DNA of 64,000 bases. It comes from Proteiniborus sp. DW1 (GTDB taxonomy: Bacteria > Bacillota > Clostridia > Tissierellales > Proteiniboraceae). Positions 28,111 through 38,414 of the stretch are shown here, piece by piece (position 1 is the first letter of the stretch; every line of letters starts with the position of its first letter). The notes below the pieces were generated by a model that was not told the DNA's origin, searched no databases, and worked only from the letters and a program-made list of their open reading frames with translations. The position numbers and the translations under genes were made by a program. Location: contig NZ_FMDO01000055.1 in assembly GCF_900095305.1 (NCBI RefSeq), forward strand, positions 1-64,000. The letters run 5' to 3'.

Positions 28111-29589
28111 CTATTTTTTATCATTTTTTTTATTTTTATGTATTTTTGCCTTATCCCACATAAAATCCATATCCTCTAAAGTCATTTCTTTTAAATCTAG
28201 ACCCTTTTTATTACTTTCTACTTCTATAAACTCGAACCTCTCGACAAATTTCTCTATCGTTCTATTAATAGCATTTTCAGGATTTATATTTACAAACCTA
28301 CAAACATTTACTACTGCAAATAATAAGTCCCCTAGTTCACATTCTAAGCTGTCCTTATCATTGCGTTTAATTTCTTTCATAACCTCTTCTAATTCTTCAT
28401 ATAGCTTTTCTATTGCTCCACTTACATCATCCCAGTCAAATCCTACATCTGCTGCTCTCTGCTGAACCTTATAGCTCCTCATAAGTGAAGGAAGACTCTT
28501 AGGTATGTCCTTAAGTCTATCAGTATAGCTTTCAATATTTTTTTCTTCAGCTTTCATATCATTCCAGCTCATTAGCGCCTCAGATACATTATTAGCTGTT
28601 TTATCTAAGAACACATGAGGATGTCGATGTATGAGCTTATTACAAATATTTGTCGTCACATCCCAAAAGTTAAAGTAACCTTCCTCCTTGCCAATTTGGC
28701 TATGAAACACTACTTGAAGCAATAAATCCCCTAGTTCATCAGCTAAAGCATCCATATCATCATTATTGATGGCATCTACTACTTCATAAGCTTCTTCAAT
28801 TACATATTCTCTCAAGGAAATATGGGTCTGTTCTGAATCCCAAGGGCATCCTTCCTTTCCTCTTAGCCTTTCCATGATTTTCATCAAATCATAGATGTCA
28901 TATCTGATCTTATTCTTCACCTTAGGAACATAGACACTTGTTAGGAAACTTATGTCATCTATTCTATCTATTTCATATAGAGGAATCTTAAGGACCTTTT
29001 CTTCATGTTTAATACCTGCAGAGTTAACAACATATACCTCATGTTCATCCCCATAAACTTCCATAAGAGCAAGCTTAAGTTCTGATGCTCTCATTTTATC
29101 ATACACCTGAGTTATTAAACAGTCAACATTTATATCGACATTTGTTTCATGAATGTTTAGTCCATCTATTATTTTAAGACCATTTATAGGGTCATGGCCT
29201 ACTGATAATATTACGGGTTCAATAAAGCTTAATCCTGGTATTATCTCTAATTCTACAGCATCTCTTTTTTCAAGTTCTATTAGACTTGCTACTGTTTTTT
29301 CAGCTACTAATGGATGACCAGGTACACAATAAATTATGTTATGAAATTCTTCGGATTTTTTTATCAAATCATCCACTATAAACTCATAGACCTTTTCAAA
29401 GCTTTGTTGAGTCTCGTATACATAATCATATGAAGTATAATCAACACCTTTTTCATCTAGGTATTTTACTGTAGGATGATTCTCTGTCCTCAAAAAAACC
29501 CTATGTCCACTACATATCTGCTCTATAGCCCCTAATGTAAGAGAGCCTATATCGCCTGGTCCTAGTCCTACTATTGTGATTTTCCCCAT
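28111..29589 (-). CDS. mazG: YabN-type fusion: tetrapyrrole-methylase domain plus MazG pyrophosphohydrolase
   Basis: A 492-residue two-domain protein. The N-terminal part (1-215) has the SAM-dependent methylase fold of the precorrin/SpoC family (IVGLGPGDIGSLTLGAIE at the start, YCVPGHPLVAEKTV about 90). The C-terminal part is MazG, with GCPWDSEQTHISLREYVIEEAYEVVDAI and DELGDLLLQVVFH, whose acidic residues bind Mg and hydrolyse NTPs to NMPs. A second partial EExxE/GDLLF set follows (about 400-435). B. subtilis YabN has the same fusion and place. What the methylase half modifies is unknown. Confidence 0.95.
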   Translation of the reverse strand: MGKITIVGLGPGDIGSLTLGAIEQICSGHRVFLRTENHPTVKYLDEKGVDYTSYDYVYETQQSFEKVYEFIVDDLIKKSEEFHNIIYCVPGHPLVAEKTVASLIELEKRDAVELEIIPGLSFIEPVILSVGHDPINGLKIIDGLNIHETNVDINVDCLITQVYDKMRASELKLALMEVYGDEHEVYVVNSAGIKHEEKVLKIPLYEIDRIDDISFLTSVYVPKVKNKIRYDIYDLMKIMERLRGKEGCPWDSEQTHISLREYVIEEAYEVVDAINNDDMDALADELGDLLLQVVFHSQIGKEEGYFNFWDVTTNICNKLIHRHPHVFLDKTANNVSEALMSWNDMKAEEKNIESYTDRLKDIPKSLPSLMRSYKVQQRAADVGFDWDDVSGAIEKLYEELEEVMKEIKRNDKDSLECELGDLLFAVVNVCRFVNINPENAINRTIEKFVERFEFIEVESNKKGLDLKEMTLEDMDFMWDKAKIHKNKKNDKK

Positions 29590-29651
29590 AGTTTCCCTCC
29601 ATATTTACTCTTATCATTGACAAATACTATTTTCTTTATACATGTGTACTT

Positions 29652-31265
29652 TTAGCTTTTTAAAAGTCCTTTATCTTTTAATGTCCTGGCTAGCTTTTCT
29701 CCCTTGGGCAATAGCTCAAAATCCTCTGTAGTTAGAGCCCCACTTAGAAGTAGTGAAGCCACATATGCAATTCCACCTGTACCAATTGATAGTATAGTTG
29801 ATATCTTGCTCCCTATTAAGGCATTAGTATATCTATAAGTAAACCACGCCACACCAGTCATTATAAGTGTTGATATTATAGGTTTTAAAGCTATATCTAT
29901 AAATCTAAAGTTAACTCTTGTATGTTTTTTGACCTCTATATAGTTTAGTATAGCCGCTACTAGATAAGTTACAACTGTACTGATAGCCGCCCCCTTTACA
30001 TTTATAGAAGGTATACCTGTTAAAATATATGTCAAAATAACTTTTATTCCTGCTCCTATAGCTAAGTTACGTACAGGTATCATTATCTTTCCTATCCCTT
30101 GAAGTATGGATGTAAGAGATTGAATCAATGTTAAAAATATTAAGCTTATTGCTAGTATTTGAAGTATAGCTCCAGTACTTTGCTTTTCTGCAAGGCTATA
30201 GTTATAGTACAAAAGATCAATGATAGGTGTAGCCAATATAAATAAGCCTAATGCACAAGGCAAACCTATAAGAAGAGTTACCCTAACACCTGATTTAGTA
30301 GTAGCTTTAATATCCTCATAGTCCTTTCTAGCAAATGCACTAGATACTGCCGGTACTAAGCTTACTGCTATACCCATAGACAATACTTGTGGAAGGTTAA
30401 TTAGGGTTTGTGCATTTCCCGTAAGCTGACCATACAACGCATTAGCCTGTGTCTCAGTAAAACCTATTTCTTGGAGTCTTCTCATAATTAAAGCCGCATC
30501 TATAGTATTTATTATTGGTAAAATAGATGCACCAATAGTAATAGGTATGGCTATCTTCAGAATATCCTTCACTATTTTACCTATAGTTTCTGGTTTTGTA
30601 TTGCTTCTACTGTTTTTGATCTCTTCTGTTATTTTACCTTTTTCCTTAATATATATAATCACTATAATAATAGTACCTGCAATAGCCCCAGCAGAGGCTC
30701 CAAACGAAGCTCCTCCTGCTGCTTCTGGAAGTCCAATACCTACTAGTTGATATGCTAGAAGCAAGCCTATGGCAACACGAAACAGCTGCTCAATTAGTTG
30801 TGATATTGCAGTTGGTGTCATTACCTGTCTTCCTTGAAAATATCCCCTAAAAGCAGACATAATGGGCACAAAAAATAATGCAGGTGTCATAGCTATTAGT
30901 GAATAATAAGCATTACTATTTCCTATGGCATCTACAATAGATCTTGCAGATAAGAATACAAATACTGATGTAATTATCCCAGCAGCTAAAAATCCTGCGA
31001 AAGATATCCTAAATACTCTATGAGCTCCTCTAAAGTCATGAAGTGCTCTTTTCTCTGCTATTATTTTGGCAATAGCAGAAGGAAAGCCAGATGTTGATAT
31101 TGCTACAAGTAATGTATAAAGTGGGTATGCTGTTTGAACATATCCCATTCCTTCTGAGCCTATCATGTTTGAAAGGGGAATTCTATAAAAAGCACCTAAG
31201 ACTTTTACTATTAAACCTGCTATACCTAATATTGCAGCCCCCTTCAAAAAATTGTTTTTTGCCAT
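29652..31265 (-). CDS. spoVB: SpoVB/YabM-type MOP-superfamily flippase
   Basis: A 537-residue integral membrane protein with about fourteen helices, of the polysaccharide-flippase branch of the MOP superfamily (KGAAILGIAGLIVKVLGAFYRIPLSNMIG at the start, then GMGYVQTAYPLYTLLVAIS). Relatives include SpoVB, needed for cortex synthesis, MurJ (lipid II flippase) and YabM. Position between spoVT and yabN corresponds to yabM. I start at the ATG at 31,265, which has GGAGG eight bases upstream. An in-frame codon at 31,280 lies on that ribosome site. The 285 bp upstream to spoVT show no feature except the spoVT terminator. Confidence 0.92.
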   Translation of the reverse strand: MAKNNFLKGAAILGIAGLIVKVLGAFYRIPLSNMIGSEGMGYVQTAYPLYTLLVAISTSGFPSAIAKIIAEKRALHDFRGAHRVFRISFAGFLAAGIITSVFVFLSARSIVDAIGNSNAYYSLIAMTPALFFVPIMSAFRGYFQGRQVMTPTAISQLIEQLFRVAIGLLLAYQLVGIGLPEAAGGASFGASAGAIAGTIIIVIIYIKEKGKITEEIKNSRSNTKPETIGKIVKDILKIAIPITIGASILPIINTIDAALIMRRLQEIGFTETQANALYGQLTGNAQTLINLPQVLSMGIAVSLVPAVSSAFARKDYEDIKATTKSGVRVTLLIGLPCALGLFILATPIIDLLYYNYSLAEKQSTGAILQILAISLIFLTLIQSLTSILQGIGKIMIPVRNLAIGAGIKVILTYILTGIPSINVKGAAISTVVTYLVAAILNYIEVKKHTRVNFRFIDIALKPIISTLIMTGVAWFTYRYTNALIGSKISTILSIGTGGIAYVASLLLSGALTTEDFELLPKGEKLARTLKDKGLLKS

Positions 31266-31513
31266 AAAACCTGCCTCCAATCTTGAAATTCTACAGTTTA
31301 ATACATTTCAATAGGATTTTAATAGAATACTAAGCAACCTTCAGATTTAACACTATAATTCTTAGCTAATGATAGGTGGCAACTCCGTTAACCGAAACAA
31401 GTTTACAAATTGTAGGTTTTCATAAGTGTGTATTTTATTAAAATCCTAAACCATACAGTCTTGATTCACAAATACTATTATATCAGAACTATGCTGGATA
31501 ATGAATAAAAATA

Positions 31514-31540
31514 TTTAAGCCTACCACTGTTGGTAGGCTA
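31514..31540 (-). terminator. Terminator of spoVT
   Basis: Stem AGCCTACCA / TGGTAGGCT with a four-base loop, followed on the minus strand by TAAATATTTTTATTC. It lies eleven bases past the stop. Confidence 0.8.
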
Positions 31541-31550
31541 TGTACGTAAA

Positions 31551-32102
31551 TTATTGCTCCATTTGTTTAGATAAAAATGCTGCAGCTGTTTCAGCAAGCT
31601 TAACTTCAATCTCTCCCATCTTTACATTTGGTTCCTTAGTTATTAATACAACTGCACCAATTGGATCTCCTTGTGTTACTATAGGTGCAATAATCTGATT
31701 AAGATACTTTTCTGGATTTAACTCATCAGAGGCTAATCTGATTGGTTTATTTGCACCTGTAGCTATATAAGTCTCTCTGCCCTCCATTATTTTCTCTAGC
31801 TCAGGGCTTACTCTTTTATCCAAGTATTCCTTTTTTGAGCCTCCAGATATGGCAACAATAGTATCCCTGTCACAAATAACTGAAGTATGACCTATGTTCT
31901 CGTATAGTGACTCTGCAAATTCAGTAGCAAACTCATTTAGCTCGCCAATAGGAGAATATTTCTTTAGTATTACCTCTCCTTCCCTATCGGTGAATATCTC
32001 TAAAGGATCGCCTTCTCTTATCCTAAGTGTTCGTCTAATCTCTTTGGGTATTACTACTCTACCTAAGTCATCTATTCTCCTTACGATTCCAGTAGCTTTC
32101 AC
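31551..32102 (-). CDS. spoVT: Stage V sporulation protein T, AbrB-type regulator
   Basis: A 183-residue transcription factor. The N-terminal swapped-hairpin AbrB domain is MKATGIVRRIDDLGRVVIPKEIRRTLRIREGDPLEIF (1-37), and the C-terminal GAF-like domain (55-180) includes GDPIGAVVLI. SpoVT tunes sigma-G genes in the forespore and in clostridia also affects germination and solventogenesis. TTGAGGAGGG lies upstream of the ATG. Its spot near mfd is conserved. Confidence 0.97.
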   Translation of the reverse strand: MKATGIVRRIDDLGRVVIPKEIRRTLRIREGDPLEIFTDREGEVILKKYSPIGELNEFATEFAESLYENIGHTSVICDRDTIVAISGGSKKEYLDKRVSPELEKIMEGRETYIATGANKPIRLASDELNPEKYLNQIIAPIVTQGDPIGAVVLITKEPNVKMGEIEVKLAETAAAFLSKQMEQ

Positions 32103-32208
32103 TTTTTTCCCTCCTCAATAATAAAAGTAAATATATAGCTTTGTTTACTTATTATTTTACTATTGAGATTTTTTTATGCATAAGTGGAAATTTTATAAAA
32201 GGCGCAAA

Positions 32209-32234
32209 AAAAGACTGATAAGACAGTCTTTTAG
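32209..32234 (-). terminator. Terminator at the end of the foldase gene
   Basis: Stem AAAGACTG / CAGTCTTT with a six-base loop, then TTTTTTTGCGCC on the minus strand. It overlaps the stop codon at 32,231. Confidence 0.88.
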
Positions 32235-33235
32235 TTTTCTTCACTATTTTCTTGTGTTTTCTCATCAGTACTATTTTGCTCTTCATTCTTTGCTGGTTCA
32301 GTTTTCATAAGAATTTCTATCTTTGCTTTATCTCTTAATTCATTAACTTTTTCGTCAAACTTAGCAGATTCTTTGCTTTGTAAGTCAGCTAATACACTAT
32401 CTTTAACATCTTCATAGGCTTCTTTTCTATCAGTAAGCTTTATGACATGATATCCAAAATCTGTCTTAACAACATCACTTATTTCACCAGGTTCTAGTTC
32501 AAAAGCAGCTTCTTCAAATTCAGAAACCATCATACCTCTTGTAAAATATCCCAAATCACCTTTTCGCTCTGCTGCTCCTGGCTCAGTTGATAAACTAGTT
32601 AAATCATCAAAATTCTTTCCTTCATTAATTTGTTTTAATATATCCTTAGCTTCTTCTTCTGTTTTCACTAGTATGTGACTAGCTCTAATAGATATATATG
32701 CATCCTTATTTTCATCATACTGTTTTTTAATATCTTCTTCTGAAATAATTGATTCAAAGAAATGATTTCTATATTTATTTACAATCATTTCTATTTTCAT
32801 TCTCTTTTCCATAAAATCTTCTGTCATATTGTTTTGTTTAAGAAATTCTTTTAGCTTCTCTTGTCCACCTACTGATGCTATAAATTGATCTATTGCCTCT
32901 TCTACTTCTTTGTCACTTACTGTAATCTTTTGTTTCTCTGCATCTTGCAGTATTATTTTTTCAACTATAAGATTATCCAGTACTACTTGTTTTAACTCTT
33001 CTTCAAAATTTCTTCCTTGCCCCATGTCCTTTGACATAATATCCTTGCCTAATTGATTTTCATACATCTTTTTGTTTATATCAAAATTAATTCCAAATTC
33101 AGATTTTGATATGGGCTCCCCATTAACTATTGCAACTGAATCTTCCCTTGATGTACCACAAGCACTCAGCACCATAGATAATATAAGGATTGTTACTGTA
33201 GCTAAGATAACTTTTTTATTTATTTTAAATTGCAA
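32231..33235 (-). CDS. prsA: PrsA-like lipoprotein foldase (parvulin peptidyl-prolyl isomerase)
   Basis: A 334-residue exported lipoprotein. The signal peptide ends in the lipobox LSAC (Cys at about residue 26), so it is anchored on the outer membrane face. A SurA-like N-terminal chaperone domain (35-170) precedes the parvulin domain (about 180-275), with RASHILVKTEEEAKDIL, DLGYFTRGMMVSEFEEAAF and DFGYHVIKL. The Asn/Glu-rich tail is low complexity. It helps secreted proteins fold. It lies 39 bp after mfd, an arrangement seen in clostridia but not in B. subtilis. Confidence 0.94.
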   Translation of the reverse strand: MQFKINKKVILATVTILILSMVLSACGTSREDSVAIVNGEPISKSEFGINFDINKKMYENQLGKDIMSKDMGQGRNFEEELKQVVLDNLIVEKIILQDAEKQKITVSDKEVEEAIDQFIASVGGQEKLKEFLKQNNMTEDFMEKRMKIEMIVNKYRNHFFESIISEEDIKKQYDENKDAYISIRASHILVKTEEEAKDILKQINEGKNFDDLTSLSTEPGAAERKGDLGYFTRGMMVSEFEEAAFELEPGEISDVVKTDFGYHVIKLTDRKEAYEDVKDSVLADLQSKESAKFDEKVNELRDKAKIEILMKTEPAKNEEQNSTDEKTQENSEEN

Positions 33236-33274
33236 TCTTTACCCTCCTAACTATAAGCCTAACATATATATACA

Positions 33275-36200
33275 TTATATATTATTTAATGTCCCATGAA
33301 AACCACTAATTTTTTCAATTAATTTTTCTATTTCATCTAATATACTCTCTTGAGACTTGCCCATAAGCTTATATTTGAAGTTTGGTGTTTTAGATATATC
33401 AAAGGTCATTCTTCTGCCAAAGGACAGTACTAGTTCATTCATAAGATCAGGTGTAATGCTTTCTATTGAATTAAAATCTAATTTGATCATATCACCATTT
33501 TGAGACACTGATACAATTTTAGCCTTACTACAAAGCGACTTAATATAAGATATCCTTAGTAGGTTAGTTACTTCTATTGGTATCTCTCCAAATCTATCCA
33601 TTACCTCTTCTAGAACATCTGAATAATCCTGTTTATTCATAATAGATGCAATTCTCTTATAAATCTCTACTTTTTGCTCTTCATTTTCAATATATTTTCT
33701 AGGTATATAACCGTCTACATTAATCTCTATAGTAGTTTCTACAGCTTCCTCTTCCTGTTTCCCTTTTAGTTTCTTTATAGTTTCATCTAAAAACTTAACA
33801 TATAAATCATACCCTATAGCAGCCATTTGTCCATGCTGCTCTGATCCCAATAGATTACCTGCTCCCCTTATCTCTAAGTCTCTCATAGCTATCTTAAAGC
33901 CTGAACCAAACTCTGTAAACTCTTTTATTGCCTTCAATCTCTTCTCTGCGACTTCAGTTAGCACTTTATTCTTTTCATAGGTAAAATAAGCCGAGGCTAT
34001 TCTATTAGAGCGCCCTACCCTACCTCTTAATTGATATAATTGAGAAAGGCCCATTTTGTCAGCATCATGAATTATTATCGTATTTACATTAGGTATGTCA
34101 AGACCTGTTTCAATAATTGTTGTACATACTAATACATCTATCTCTCTATTGAGAAAGTCCATCATTACTCTTTCTAACTCTCTCTCGCTCATCTGTCCAT
34201 GTCCAATGGCTACTCTTGCATCTGGTACTAGGCTTTTTACTTTTGAAGCAAATTGCTGAATATTATTAACTCTATTATATAGATAATAAACCTGTCCTTC
34301 TCTATTAAGCTCTCTGATGATAGCATCTTTTATTAGCTGTTCATTGTATTCAACAACATATGTCTGCACAGGATATCTCTCTTCCGGAGGTTCTTCAATA
34401 ATACTCATATCTCTAATACCTATTAATGACATATGAAGAGTTCTCGGAATAGGAGTTGCCGTTAATGTAAGCACATCTATGCTCTGTTTAATTATCTTAA
34501 TAGCTTCTTTATGCTTAACTCCAAACCTTTGCTCTTCGTCAATAATCAGTAATCCTAGGTCTTTAAATTTAACATCCTTTGATAATAGCCTATGGGTTCC
34601 GACTACGATATCAAGATTTCCACTTTTTAAATCATTGATTATTTTCTTTTGCTGATTTGCTGTTCTAAATCTACTTAGCATTTCAGCCTTGACAGGGAAT
34701 TGGCTAAATCTCTCAACTATTGTATTATAGTGCTGCTGAGCTAATATGGTTGTAGGTACTAAAATAGCTACTTGTTTACCATCCATTATTGCCTTAAATG
34801 CAGCTCTCAGTGCCACCTCAGTCTTCCCATACCCTACATCTCCACACAACAGCCTATCCATAGGTCTGTTTTTTTCCATGTCTTTTTTGATTTCTTCTAT
34901 ACATCTTAACTGATCTTCAGTTTCTTCATAGGGAAAAGCATCTTCAAATTCTTTCTGCCATGGAGTATCAGGAGAAAATTTATATCCTTGTACTGTTTGT
35001 CTAGCTGCATAAAGCTTTATCAAATCTGCAGCCATGTCTTCTATAGCCTTCTTGACCTTTGTTTTGGTCTTTGCCCACTCGCTGCTACCAAGCTTACTTA
35101 TTTTAGGCTCTACAGTATCTGAGCCGATATACTTTTGGATTAAATTCATCTGGTCAATTGGCACATAGAGTTTGTCTTCTCCTGAATACTTCACTGATAA
35201 ATAATCCTTCTTGACTCCTTGTACTGTTAATTGCTCTATTCCAACATACTTTCCGATACCATGAGTTTCATGAACTACATAATCTCCAACATTTAAGTCT
35301 GTAAAGGATGCTATCTTAGCGGAATCTTTTCTCGCCTTAGTAGCTCTTGCTTTCTTATAGGTTCCAAAAACTTCTTTATCACTTATAATAGCAAACTTTA
35401 GGTTTGAATATTCAAATCCCCTGCTTATGCTTCCGGCAGTTACGAAGACTTGACCCGACTTTATTTCTCTAATAGCATCATCTACATAGTTACATTCAAT
35501 ATTGTTTTCTAAAAGATTCTGTACTAACCTAACTCCTCTTTCTTTAGTTCCAGAAAGTATGATAGTCTTATATCCTCTATACTTAAGATGCTTAAGCTCC
35601 TCTACTAGTATTTCAATCTTATTATGAAAAGATTGCATACCCTTTATACTGAAATTTATAATGGCCTTAGGTCTAAATCTAGGATTATTTTTTAGGAGAT
35701 TAGTTGTAGTGATACAAGTATTTTTAGATATATTTTCTAAAATAGTATCATAGGTGTGATAAATGTCTTGATGCCTAGATAATACTTCTCCTCTTTCGAA
35801 CTGGTCAGTATATCTATTCATAAAATCCTGCCTAAGTCCTTTTACACTTTCCTCTATTCTCTGAGGCTCATCTACTATGACTACAGAGTCATTCTTGAAG
35901 TATTCAATAATATTTGAAAAGTTTTGCCCTAAGTAAGGAACTAATAAATCAAGGTTTCCTATACTCAATCCATTTGACAATCTCTCTATATAGGATTTGA
36001 ACTTTTCTGTTAGATTTTCAACTATTCCCAACTCGCCTTTTTTCTGAAGTTTCTTAGTTGCAGTGCTTAAATCGCTTTCAATTCCATTTATAACATTATT
36101 AATCTCTTCCTCTAATATAAGAATCTCTTTAATTGGTGGGATATGAATCTTAGTTAAATTTTCAATTGATCTCTGAGTTTTTAAATCAAATATTCTTATT

Positions 36201-36811
36201 GAATCTATTTCGTCATCAAACAGCTCAATCCTAAATGGATTTGATGAATTAACTGGGAAAAGGTCAATGATACCTCCTCTTATACTAAATTGTCCTACTC
36301 CTTCTACCATATCCACTCTTTCATAGCCTTGAGTGACGAAAATCTTTGATAACTTATTTAAATCAATAATCTGTCCCATTTCAATATCAATGGTATATTC
36401 TTTAATTAGAGTCTTTGCCATTATCTTATTCATTATGGATTGAATAGAAGATACTACTAATATGTTTTCACCTTGAATCAGCCTATCTAGGACTCTTACC
36501 CTATGATTTGATACCTCTTGACTATGGGCAGCAATATCATAAAAAACTACTTCCCTCGTAGGAAATAATTCACTATTTTCTTTGCCAAAAAAAACTAAAT
36601 CCTCCAAAATCTTTTTTGCTCTTATTTCGTCATAGGTTATTATAAGAATTTGTTTACTTAAGTGTTGATTTAAAGCATAAGAAATATGGGCTATATTTTC
36701 TTCAGATAACCCATGTAAAGCAATTGGTGAAGTTTTTTTATTTATTTCATTTATTAATTGATCATATGAAGACAGATTTTTTAAACTGTCTATAAACATA
36801 TTTAATTCCAC
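33275..36811 (-). CDS. mfd: Transcription-repair coupling factor Mfd
   Basis: Removes RNA polymerase stalled at DNA lesions and recruits UvrA. The full-length protein of 1,178 residues has the UvrB-like N-terminal region (GQFSIRGGIIDLFP, about 170), the RNA-polymerase-interacting domain (VGDYVVHETHGIGKYVGIEQL, about 500), and the translocase with Walker A LLCGDVGYGKTEVALRAAF (about 655), DEEQ box LLIIDEEQRFGVKHKE and TATPIPRTLHMSL. The QLRGRVGRSNR motif (helicase VI) is intact, and a C-terminal TRCF domain ends the protein. Order pth-mfd-spoVT is the Bacillus order without yabK. Confidence 0.98.
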   Translation of the reverse strand: MELNMFIDSLKNLSSYDQLINEINKKTSPIALHGLSEENIAHISYALNQHLSKQILIITYDEIRAKKILEDLVFFGKENSELFPTREVVFYDIAAHSQEVSNHRVRVLDRLIQGENILVVSSIQSIMNKIMAKTLIKEYTIDIEMGQIIDLNKLSKIFVTQGYERVDMVEGVGQFSIRGGIIDLFPVNSSNPFRIELFDDEIDSIRIFDLKTQRSIENLTKIHIPPIKEILILEEEINNVINGIESDLSTATKKLQKKGELGIVENLTEKFKSYIERLSNGLSIGNLDLLVPYLGQNFSNIIEYFKNDSVVIVDEPQRIEESVKGLRQDFMNRYTDQFERGEVLSRHQDIYHTYDTILENISKNTCITTTNLLKNNPRFRPKAIINFSIKGMQSFHNKIEILVEELKHLKYRGYKTIILSGTKERGVRLVQNLLENNIECNYVDDAIREIKSGQVFVTAGSISRGFEYSNLKFAIISDKEVFGTYKKARATKARKDSAKIASFTDLNVGDYVVHETHGIGKYVGIEQLTVQGVKKDYLSVKYSGEDKLYVPIDQMNLIQKYIGSDTVEPKISKLGSSEWAKTKTKVKKAIEDMAADLIKLYAARQTVQGYKFSPDTPWQKEFEDAFPYEETEDQLRCIEEIKKDMEKNRPMDRLLCGDVGYGKTEVALRAAFKAIMDGKQVAILVPTTILAQQHYNTIVERFSQFPVKAEMLSRFRTANQQKKIINDLKSGNLDIVVGTHRLLSKDVKFKDLGLLIIDEEQRFGVKHKEAIKIIKQSIDVLTLTATPIPRTLHMSLIGIRDMSIIEEPPEERYPVQTYVVEYNEQLIKDAIIRELNREGQVYYLYNRVNNIQQFASKVKSLVPDARVAIGHGQMSERELERVMMDFLNREIDVLVCTTIIETGLDIPNVNTIIIHDADKMGLSQLYQLRGRVGRSNRIASAYFTYEKNKVLTEVAEKRLKAIKEFTEFGSGFKIAMRDLEIRGAGNLLGSEQHGQMAAIGYDLYVKFLDETIKKLKGKQEEEAVETTIEINVDGYIPRKYIENEEQKVEIYKRIASIMNKQDYSDVLEEVMDRFGEIPIEVTNLLRISYIKSLCSKAKIVSVSQNGDMIKLDFNSIESITPDLMNELVLSFGRRMTFDISKTPNFKYKLMGKSQESILDEIEKLIEKISGFHGTLNNI

Positions 36812-36840
36812 AAAACCAGCTCCTTAGCTAGAACGCCTGT

Positions 36841-36866
36841 AGCCCAGGTTTTAGATACCTGGGCTC
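36841..36866. other. Hairpin across the pth 3' end
   Basis: GCCCAGGT and ACCTGGGC arms enclose about ten bases, and the pth stop lies inside. No T-tract follows on the minus strand, so it is more likely a transcript-stability or processing hairpin between pth and mfd than a terminator. Confidence 0.5.
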
Positions 36867-37432
36867 TCAATATTTATATTAAACTCATTCATTGCGGCAC
36901 TTATGCCACTTGTGATAATCTTTTCAACTGCCTTTGCAGCTTGTTCGACTGTATTATCTATAATCACTCTATGTTCCTTTGAAAAACCACTTAAAACAAA
37001 ATCTGCTAAATCTTGATGCTCATTTGGTTTACCTACACCTATCTTGACCCTTGGGAAATTTTCGCTTTGAAGCAAGTATATGATAGATTTTAATCCATTA
37101 TGAGTGCCTGCACTTCCTTTTGCTCTTATTCTGAGTGACCCAAATTTTATATCTACATCATCTACTATAACAATAATATTTTCTATTGGCAGTTTGTAGA
37201 ACTTGCTTATTTCTAATACACTTTCTCCACTTCTATTCATATAGGTCTGAGGCTTTACAAGAAGTACTTTTTCATTACCTATTTGAGTCTCTCCATAAAG
37301 TGACTTGAATTTAATTTTAGTTATCTTAGTATTATTCCTCTGAGCAAGACAGTCTATTGTATCAAATCCTACATTGTGTCTAGTTCCCTTGTATTTCGTA
37401 CCTGGGTTACCTAGTCCTATTACTGCATACAA
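36851..37432 (-). CDS. pth: Peptidyl-tRNA hydrolase
   Basis: Frees tRNA from peptidyl-tRNA that drops off the ribosome. The 193-residue protein has the full signature: VIGLGNPGTKYKGTRHNVGFDTIDCL, with the catalytic His in RHNVGF (residue 20), then KPQTYMNRSGESV and the Asp of VIVDDVDI, and GSAGTHNGLKSI. The B. subtilis gene is spoVC. It follows prs by 21 bp. The ctc general-stress gene found between prs and pth in Bacillus is absent. Confidence 0.97.
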   Translation of the reverse strand: MYAVIGLGNPGTKYKGTRHNVGFDTIDCLAQRNNTKITKIKFKSLYGETQIGNEKVLLVKPQTYMNRSGESVLEISKFYKLPIENIIVIVDDVDIKFGSLRIRAKGSAGTHNGLKSIIYLLQSENFPRVKIGVGKPNEHQDLADFVLSGFSKEHRVIIDNTVEQAAKAVEKIITSGISAAMNEFNINIESPGI

Positions 37433-37453
37433 ACAACCAACTCCTTCATGAGC

Positions 37454-38401
37454 CTAATCAAATATTCTACTAACAGACTCATTTTTGTATATTCTTCTTA
37501 TTGCCTCAGCTATAATAGGAGCTACTGATACTACTTCAATCTTATCTATTTTCTTTTCTCCTGTTAATGGAATTGTATCTGTAACTACTAGTTTTTCTAT
37601 AACAGAGTTCTGTATTCTCTCAATGGCAGGTCCTGATAAAACAGCATGAGTACAGCATGCAAAAACTCTCTTAGCTCCAAAGTCCTTTAATACACTTGCA
37701 GCCTTAGTCATAGAACCAGCTGTATCTATGATATCATCAACTATTATAGCATCTTTTCCTTCAATATCTCCTATTACATTCATAACCTCTGATACATTTG
37801 CTTTTGGTCTTCTTTTTTCTATTATAGCAATAGGTAAGTCTAATATACTAGCAAAATTCCTTGCTCTTTGTACTCCTCCAACATCAGGTGATACTATTAC
37901 TGTATCACTAGCTAAATTCTTTTTAAAATACTGTGCTAGTATTGGCCCGCCAAGCAAATGGTCAACTGGTATGTCAAAATAGCCCTGTATCTGAGCTGCA
38001 TGTAGATCCATAGTTATAATTCTATCTGGTCCAGATACTTCAAGTAGGTCTGCAACAAGCTTTGCTGTAATTGGATCTCTTGCCTTTGCTTTTCTGTCCT
38101 GCCTTGCATATCCATAGTAAGGGACTACAGCATTTATTCTTCCTGCAGAAGCTCTTTTTAATGCATCAATCATAATTAAAAGTTCCATTAAATTATTATT
38201 GACAGGTGGGCATGTAGGTTGAATTACAAATACATCATATCCTCTTACAGTTTCACCAATATTTACTGATATTTCTCCATCACTAAATACACCAACCTCA
38301 CTATTCCCAAGTGTCTCACCTAGCTCCATGCAAATCTTCTCTGCTAATTCTTTATTTGCATTACCAGTGAAAATCTTCAAGTCTCTTCCACTAATGTTCA
38401 T
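37454..38401 (-). CDS. prs: Ribose-phosphate pyrophosphokinase
   Basis: Makes PRPP from ribose 5-phosphate and ATP for purine, pyrimidine, NAD, His and Trp synthesis. It has 315 residues, normal for class I. Landmarks are the ATP-flexible loop [23 protein letters not shown], the metal/ribose motif [18 protein letters not shown] and the PRPP loop [14 protein letters not shown]. It is 13 bp after glmU, and the pair is linked in all Firmicutes. Confidence 0.98.
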   Translation of the reverse strand: MNISGRDLKIFTGNANKELAEKICMELGETLGNSEVGVFSDGEISVNIGETVRGYDVFVIQPTCPPVNNNLMELLIMIDALKRASAGRINAVVPYYGYARQDRKAKARDPITAKLVADLLEVSGPDRIITMDLHAAQIQGYFDIPVDHLLGGPILAQYFKKNLASDTVIVSPDVGGVQRARNFASILDLPIAIIEKRRPKANVSEVMNVIGDIEGKDAIIVDDIIDTAGSMTKAASVLKDFGAKRVFACCTHAVLSGPAIERIQNSVIEKLVVTDTIPLTGEKKIDKIEVVSVAPIIAEAIRRIYKNESVSRIFD

Positions 38402-38414
38402 TTATAGTCCTCCT

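Noticed and set aside
32103-32200. Sigma-G promoter for spoVT
   Set aside because: TGCATA is present, but no CATACTA-like -10 occurs at proper spacing, so I do not claim it.
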